The notes under the pieces: model-generated | Told to the model about the DNA's origin: nothing | The model's database searches: none | The model's input: the letters and a program-made list of their open reading frames with translations, nothing else | In this document: positions 60,848-64,000 of the stretch, piece after piece | How the letters are laid out: each line of letters starts with the position of its first letter | Numbering within the stretch: position 1 is the first letter of the stretch | From: SPJN01 sp965229935 | GTDB taxonomy: Bacteria; Pseudomonadota; Alphaproteobacteria; SPJN01 | Direction: 5' to 3' | Assembly: GCA_965229935.1 (NCBI GenBank) | Contig: CBDDKB010000002.1 | Location: 2,728,001 to 2,792,000, forward strand | Length of the DNA stretch: 64,000 bases | Made by a program: the position numbers and the translations under genes

Positions 60848-62517
60848 TCAGCAAAGCTTTTGTGTGGGTTCAGAATCCCTGCAGGGTCCATCACATCCTT
60901 GGCGGCCTTAAGGGCGGCCATGCCCAGCTTGCCCTTTTCGCGATCAAGCCAGGGGCGATGGTCGGTCCCCACCCCGTGATGATGGCTGATCGTGCCACCA
61001 TGCACGGCGATTGTGTCAGAGGCAGCGGTCTTAATTCGTTGCCATTGGGCGGCTGGGTCGTTCGGGTCGCGCGGCCAGACATATGTGAAATAAAGGCTGG
61101 CCCCATCATGATAGGCATGGCTGACATGACACATGACAATGCCATATTGACCATCAGGCGTGACGCTGTTCATGGTTTTTTGCAGCGTCGCCATCACTTC
61201 GCGATAAAGCTTTTCAATGTTTGACCATTGGGTTGCAGTTTCAAGCGTGTCGAGCCCGACGCCCTTATCCAAAAGCGGGTCACGCAAATAGGGCGAGTGG
61301 AAGCGTGATTTATACCATTGATCAGCCAACAGCTTGCCAAGGTGAACGCCGCCCCGTGCCTCCACAATATGGCGGGCGGCATCCATGGCCGCATCAACAC
61401 CGGCATGCAGACCCTCAGCCCCGATCAGCAACAGGCAGGGCTTTGTCCCCGCCTTGCGCCGTGCATAAAGGTTGATGGCTTTCAGTGCCAATGCCTTGTT
61501 CGACCCAACTGTCGAGACCGCCTGAAAAAAGCGGGTTTCATCGGGGTCTGACAGGCGCGCCATGGCAACAGGCACGCCGCGCTGCACTAATGTGCGTATC
61601 ACGTCAACGCCGTGGCGGAATTCCCGCATATAAAAGGCGCGATATTGCTTTGCCTCCGGCACTGGATGGATCTTTACCTTGGCATCTGTGATGACGCCAA
61701 GCGTGCCTTCATGGCCTGCAATCATTTGGTTGAGATTGGGGGCAGCAGCGCTTGCGGGAAAGTCTTCTGTTTCCCATAGCCCTTCAGGCGTGGCGAGCCT
61801 TGTATTCACCAGCCATTTTTCTGCCTTGCCATATTTGCCGGATTGTTGACCTGCGCCGCGCGCTGAAATCCAGCCGCCCAAGGTGGAAAATTCAAAGCTT
61901 TGCGGATAATGGCCCAGCGTGACCCCTTCGGCCTGCAATTCCTGTTCGATCGCGGGGCCATATTTGCCAGCCTCGATCTTTGCCGTCATGTCGGTCTTGT
62001 TGATCTTGATAATTTTATCAAGCCGGGTGGTGTCGAGCGTGACGCAAGGCGCGGTCGATGTCTTGCCCCGCGCGGTGACAGCCCCCACAACGGATGAGCC
62101 GCCCCCATAAGGGATCACCGTAATCTGATTGTCGCTGGCATATTGCAAACAGGCGCGCACTTCTTCGGCAGACCCGGGGTAAAGCACAGCGTCGGGCACA
62201 TGCTCAAGCTTGCCCTGTCTGATATCCACAAGGTCGATATAGCTTTTGCCGCGGGCGTGAAACAGCCGTTCATACTTATCGGTTTTGACGTGATCGGGGT
62301 GCAGGATCGCCGCAAACCCTTCGCGATGGGAATCGGTCAGGCGGCTGTCGGGGATGACCATATCATCGATGGATGGGGCAGGGGTGTCAGGCAGGCTGTC
62401 CATGCCCAAGGTCGTCGCGACCCAGTTCCAAAAGGCCGGCGCGCGTCTGCCCAGTTCATAGGTTTCGTCGGTCAGGCCCCAGCCATTCCATCGGGTCGCG
62501 GTGCGATCTGCGGTCAT
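60844..62517 (-). CDS. FAD-binding oxidase, alkylglycerone-phosphate-synthase-like
   Basis: The 557-residue protein has the FAD PCMH-type domain (VIPYGGGSSVVGAVT; STLGGWISARGAGQQSGKYGKAEKWLV; AGHEGTLGVITDAKVKIHP) and the C-terminal signature SHHHGVGTDH at 511-520, whose three His correspond to the active site of alkyl-dihydroxyacetone-phosphate synthase. That enzyme makes the ether bond of ether lipids. Bacterial relatives include other substrates, so the ether-lipid role is inference. A DagK-type gene follows upstream on the same strand. Confidence 0.85.
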   Translation of the reverse strand: MTADRTATRWNGWGLTDETYELGRRAPAFWNWVATTLGMDSLPDTPAPSIDDMVIPDSRLTDSHREGFAAILHPDHVKTDKYERLFHARGKSYIDLVDIRQGKLEHVPDAVLYPGSAEEVRACLQYASDNQITVIPYGGGSSVVGAVTARGKTSTAPCVTLDTTRLDKIIKINKTDMTAKIEAGKYGPAIEQELQAEGVTLGHYPQSFEFSTLGGWISARGAGQQSGKYGKAEKWLVNTRLATPEGLWETEDFPASAAAPNLNQMIAGHEGTLGVITDAKVKIHPVPEAKQYRAFYMREFRHGVDVIRTLVQRGVPVAMARLSDPDETRFFQAVSTVGSNKALALKAINLYARRKAGTKPCLLLIGAEGLHAGVDAAMDAARHIVEARGGVHLGKLLADQWYKSRFHSPYLRDPLLDKGVGLDTLETATQWSNIEKLYREVMATLQKTMNSVTPDGQYGIVMCHVSHAYHDGASLYFTYVWPRDPNDPAAQWQRIKTAASDTIAVHGGTISHHHGVGTDHRPWLDREKGKLGMAALKAAKDVMDPAGILNPHKSFAD

Positions 62518-62566
62518 ATCGGTTCCTTTTTAAGCGTGTCGGCCTAGTGGCGGGGCAATGGTCTTT

Positions 62567-63508
62567 TCAGACCTGTAAATTAAGCGCAGCGGGCATGATT
62601 GTGAAGGTGGCGGGTAGTCTTCCGGGCGTTTCGCCATCAAGCTCTATCAACACAATATCATCCTGATGTGCCAATCGTGCTTCAATTTTGCGGCCTTGCA
62701 TATTGGTTGCTTTCTTGTGATCGGGCGCGGTGCCTTTACGCAGGGCGGGGAAGCTTAACAAAAAATCGATGATGCTGGCGTCTGACAGAACAAGCACATC
62801 AAACAACCCATCATCCAATTGCGCATTGGGGCCGGGCAACATGCCTGCGCCGAAATAGCGGCCATTGCACATGGTCGCTAAATTCACAGGGAAGGGGTGG
62901 GCGGGTTGCTCATCAACGCTGATCAGCACATTTTTCTTGGCAAAGGTCAAGAAGGCGGTCAGCACCCCCCAATTATAGGCAAAGGCTGCGCCGAACTTTT
63001 TCTGCCAGGTGGCATTATTGACGTTAAAGCATGTGTCGCCGGACATGCCAAAGCTGCCGATATTGTCGAAATAGCGATAGATCGGCTGGCCCTGATGATC
63101 GGTCAGGTGGCACAGGCCGACATCAATTTTGCGCACAGGGGCGGTTTTCAGCCGGTTGATCCTTGCCGCTTCATCTTCTGGCAGGTCAAAGCTGCGGGCA
63201 AAATCGCCGCCCGTCCCACTCATCAAAAATGACAGGCTGGCAGCGGGGTTGGTCGGGGTGGCTTGATCGTCCGTGAAAAAGCCGTTCACAACCTCGTTCA
63301 ACGTGCCGTCACCACCGATGGCGATGATCCGGTCAGTCCCTGATTTGAGGGCAGCGCGTGTCAGCCTTTCGGCATCGCCTTGGGCGGTGGTTTCCAATAT
63401 GTCGATCGGGCCCAGCGCATCCTGCAGCATGGCTTGCAATTGGGGCCAAGGTGTCTTGGCCTTGCCCCGACCTGCATTGGGGTTCACGATGATGGCGGTT
63501 TTTGACAT
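62567..63508 (-). CDS. Diacylglycerol kinase / lipid kinase family protein
   Basis: The 313-residue protein has the NPNAGRGKA and IIAIGGDGTLNEVVNGF (GGDGT at 65-69) motifs of the DagK/YegS/sphingosine-kinase catalytic domain and the C-terminal beta-sandwich (PGPNAQLDDGLFDVLVLSD). It phosphorylates a lipid hydroxyl, probably diacylglycerol. It lies 49 bp upstream of the flavoprotein gene on the same strand and may be co-transcribed. Confidence 0.9.
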   Translation of the reverse strand: MSKTAIIVNPNAGRGKAKTPWPQLQAMLQDALGPIDILETTAQGDAERLTRAALKSGTDRIIAIGGDGTLNEVVNGFFTDDQATPTNPAASLSFLMSGTGGDFARSFDLPEDEAARINRLKTAPVRKIDVGLCHLTDHQGQPIYRYFDNIGSFGMSGDTCFNVNNATWQKKFGAAFAYNWGVLTAFLTFAKKNVLISVDEQPAHPFPVNLATMCNGRYFGAGMLPGPNAQLDDGLFDVLVLSDASIIDFLLSFPALRKGTAPDHKKATNMQGRKIEARLAHQDDIVLIELDGETPGRLPATFTIMPAALNLQV

Positions 63509-63625
63509 AGGGCTCCCTGCTCTATCGGCAGCCTACTAACGACGCGAGAATCTGTGAAGGTGCTTGTGCTCAAAGACAAGCGCCCTATGATAACGGCCAA
63601 TCAATCAGCAAGAAATGGGGGTACT

Positions 63626-64000
63626 ATGCCAAGCTGTGACGTTAGGGGAGTTGAAATTGCCTTTGAAACCCACGGGGATCAGGCAAGCGGTGATCCGATT
63701 GTGTTGGTGATGGGGCTCGGCTCCTCGCTGGTTTATTGGGCGGATGAACTGATCGACGATCTGGTCGGGCGCGGCTATTTCGTGATTTGTCCGGACAATC
63801 GCGATGTCGGCCTGTCAAAAAAGTTTGAAGAAGAAGGCATCCCCGATATTGCCGCGCTGATGGCGGCAAGGATTGCGGGCGATGATGTCAAAGGCCCCTA
63901 TCACGTGGATGATATGGCGGACGATATTATCGGCGTGCTTGACCATTTGGGTATCGACAAGGCCCATATTTGGGGTGTGTCCATGGGCGGTATGATCGTT
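63626..64000 (+). CDS. Alpha/beta hydrolase (3' partial)
   Basis: The ATG at 63626 opens a frame that runs off the window after 125 codons. It reads the start of an alpha/beta hydrolase: IVLVMGLGSSLVYWADELIDDL (oxyanion loop), PDNRDVGLSKKF, VDDMADDIIGVLDHLGI and the nucleophile elbow WGVSMGGMIV. It is divergent from the DagK-like gene with 117 bp between. Substrate unknown. Confidence 0.88.
   Translation, partial: MPSCDVRGVEIAFETHGDQASGDPIVLVMGLGSSLVYWADELIDDLVGRGYFVICPDNRDVGLSKKFEEEGIPDIAALMAARIAGDDVKGPYHVDDMADDIIGVLDHLGIDKAHIWGVSMGGMIV

Noticed and set aside
1..64000. CRISPR arrays
   Set aside because: No regularly spaced direct repeats or cas genes were seen.

Overview
The window looks like the chromosome of an alphaproteobacterium, plausibly marine. 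The evidence is the gene content and order (thrS-infC-rpmI-rplT-pheS-pheT-lepA, gltB/gltD, WS/DGAT, many acyl-CoA ligases, queG beside a GST) and paired GANTC sites in promoters. I cannot fix the genus from sequence alone.

Bases 1-19066 are a mobile region ending at a tRNA-Ser(GGA) gene (19058-19145, minus). It starts with a glycine-rich phage-tail-like gene cut by the window edge, followed by the 3' half of a tRNA-Arg(ACG). Next comes a two-gene module (a DUF2924 protein plus a large serine recombinase) that is repeated exactly 15,631 bp further right (about 1061-3435 and 16692-19066). Both copies end in the same sequence, which is the 3' end of the tRNA-Ser gene. I read this as integrative elements accreted at one tRNA. 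The inner element, 3436-19066, has an intact recombinase; the outer copy has an in-frame TGA. Its cargo is a decayed IS3-family element, a truncated gene, an unknown two-gene cassette, a DNA methyltransferase with a DUF5681 partner (preceded by inverted DnaA boxes and an intrinsic terminator), and a divergent cluster. One arm of that cluster is Coq4-like plus two hotdog proteins; the other is MarR, an RND/MMPL pump, a LolA-like protein and an outer-membrane barrel. The cluster looks like a modification and export system for a hydrophobic molecule.

Bases 19378-31175 are core translation genes read leftward: thrS, infC (probable ATC start), rpmI, rplT, pheS, pheT and lepA. A foreign-looking cassette lies between infC and rpmI. 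It encodes a Tlde1-type L,D-transpeptidase-fold toxin, a small membrane protein that may be its immunity partner, a frameshifted membrane protein and another small membrane protein.

Bases 31276-46806 hold housekeeping genes: a glycosyltransferase, an alpha/beta hydrolase, an epimerase-like protein, a TPR protein, queG, a GST, gltB, a small periplasmic protein, gltD, uppP, a HAD phosphatase and a PCu(A)C copper chaperone.

Bases 46956-64000 form a lipid-centred locus: an acyltransferase, four adenylate-forming acyl-CoA ligases, a WS/DGAT homologue that lacks the usual catalytic second histidine, two GSTs, DUF924, two tautomerase-like proteins, an SDR, an HxlR regulator, an alkylglycerone-phosphate-synthase-like flavoprotein, a diacylglycerol-kinase-family protein and the start of an alpha/beta hydrolase. 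Perfect inverted repeats with a GATTC-N6-GAATC core lie upstream of both gltD and the WS/DGAT gene.
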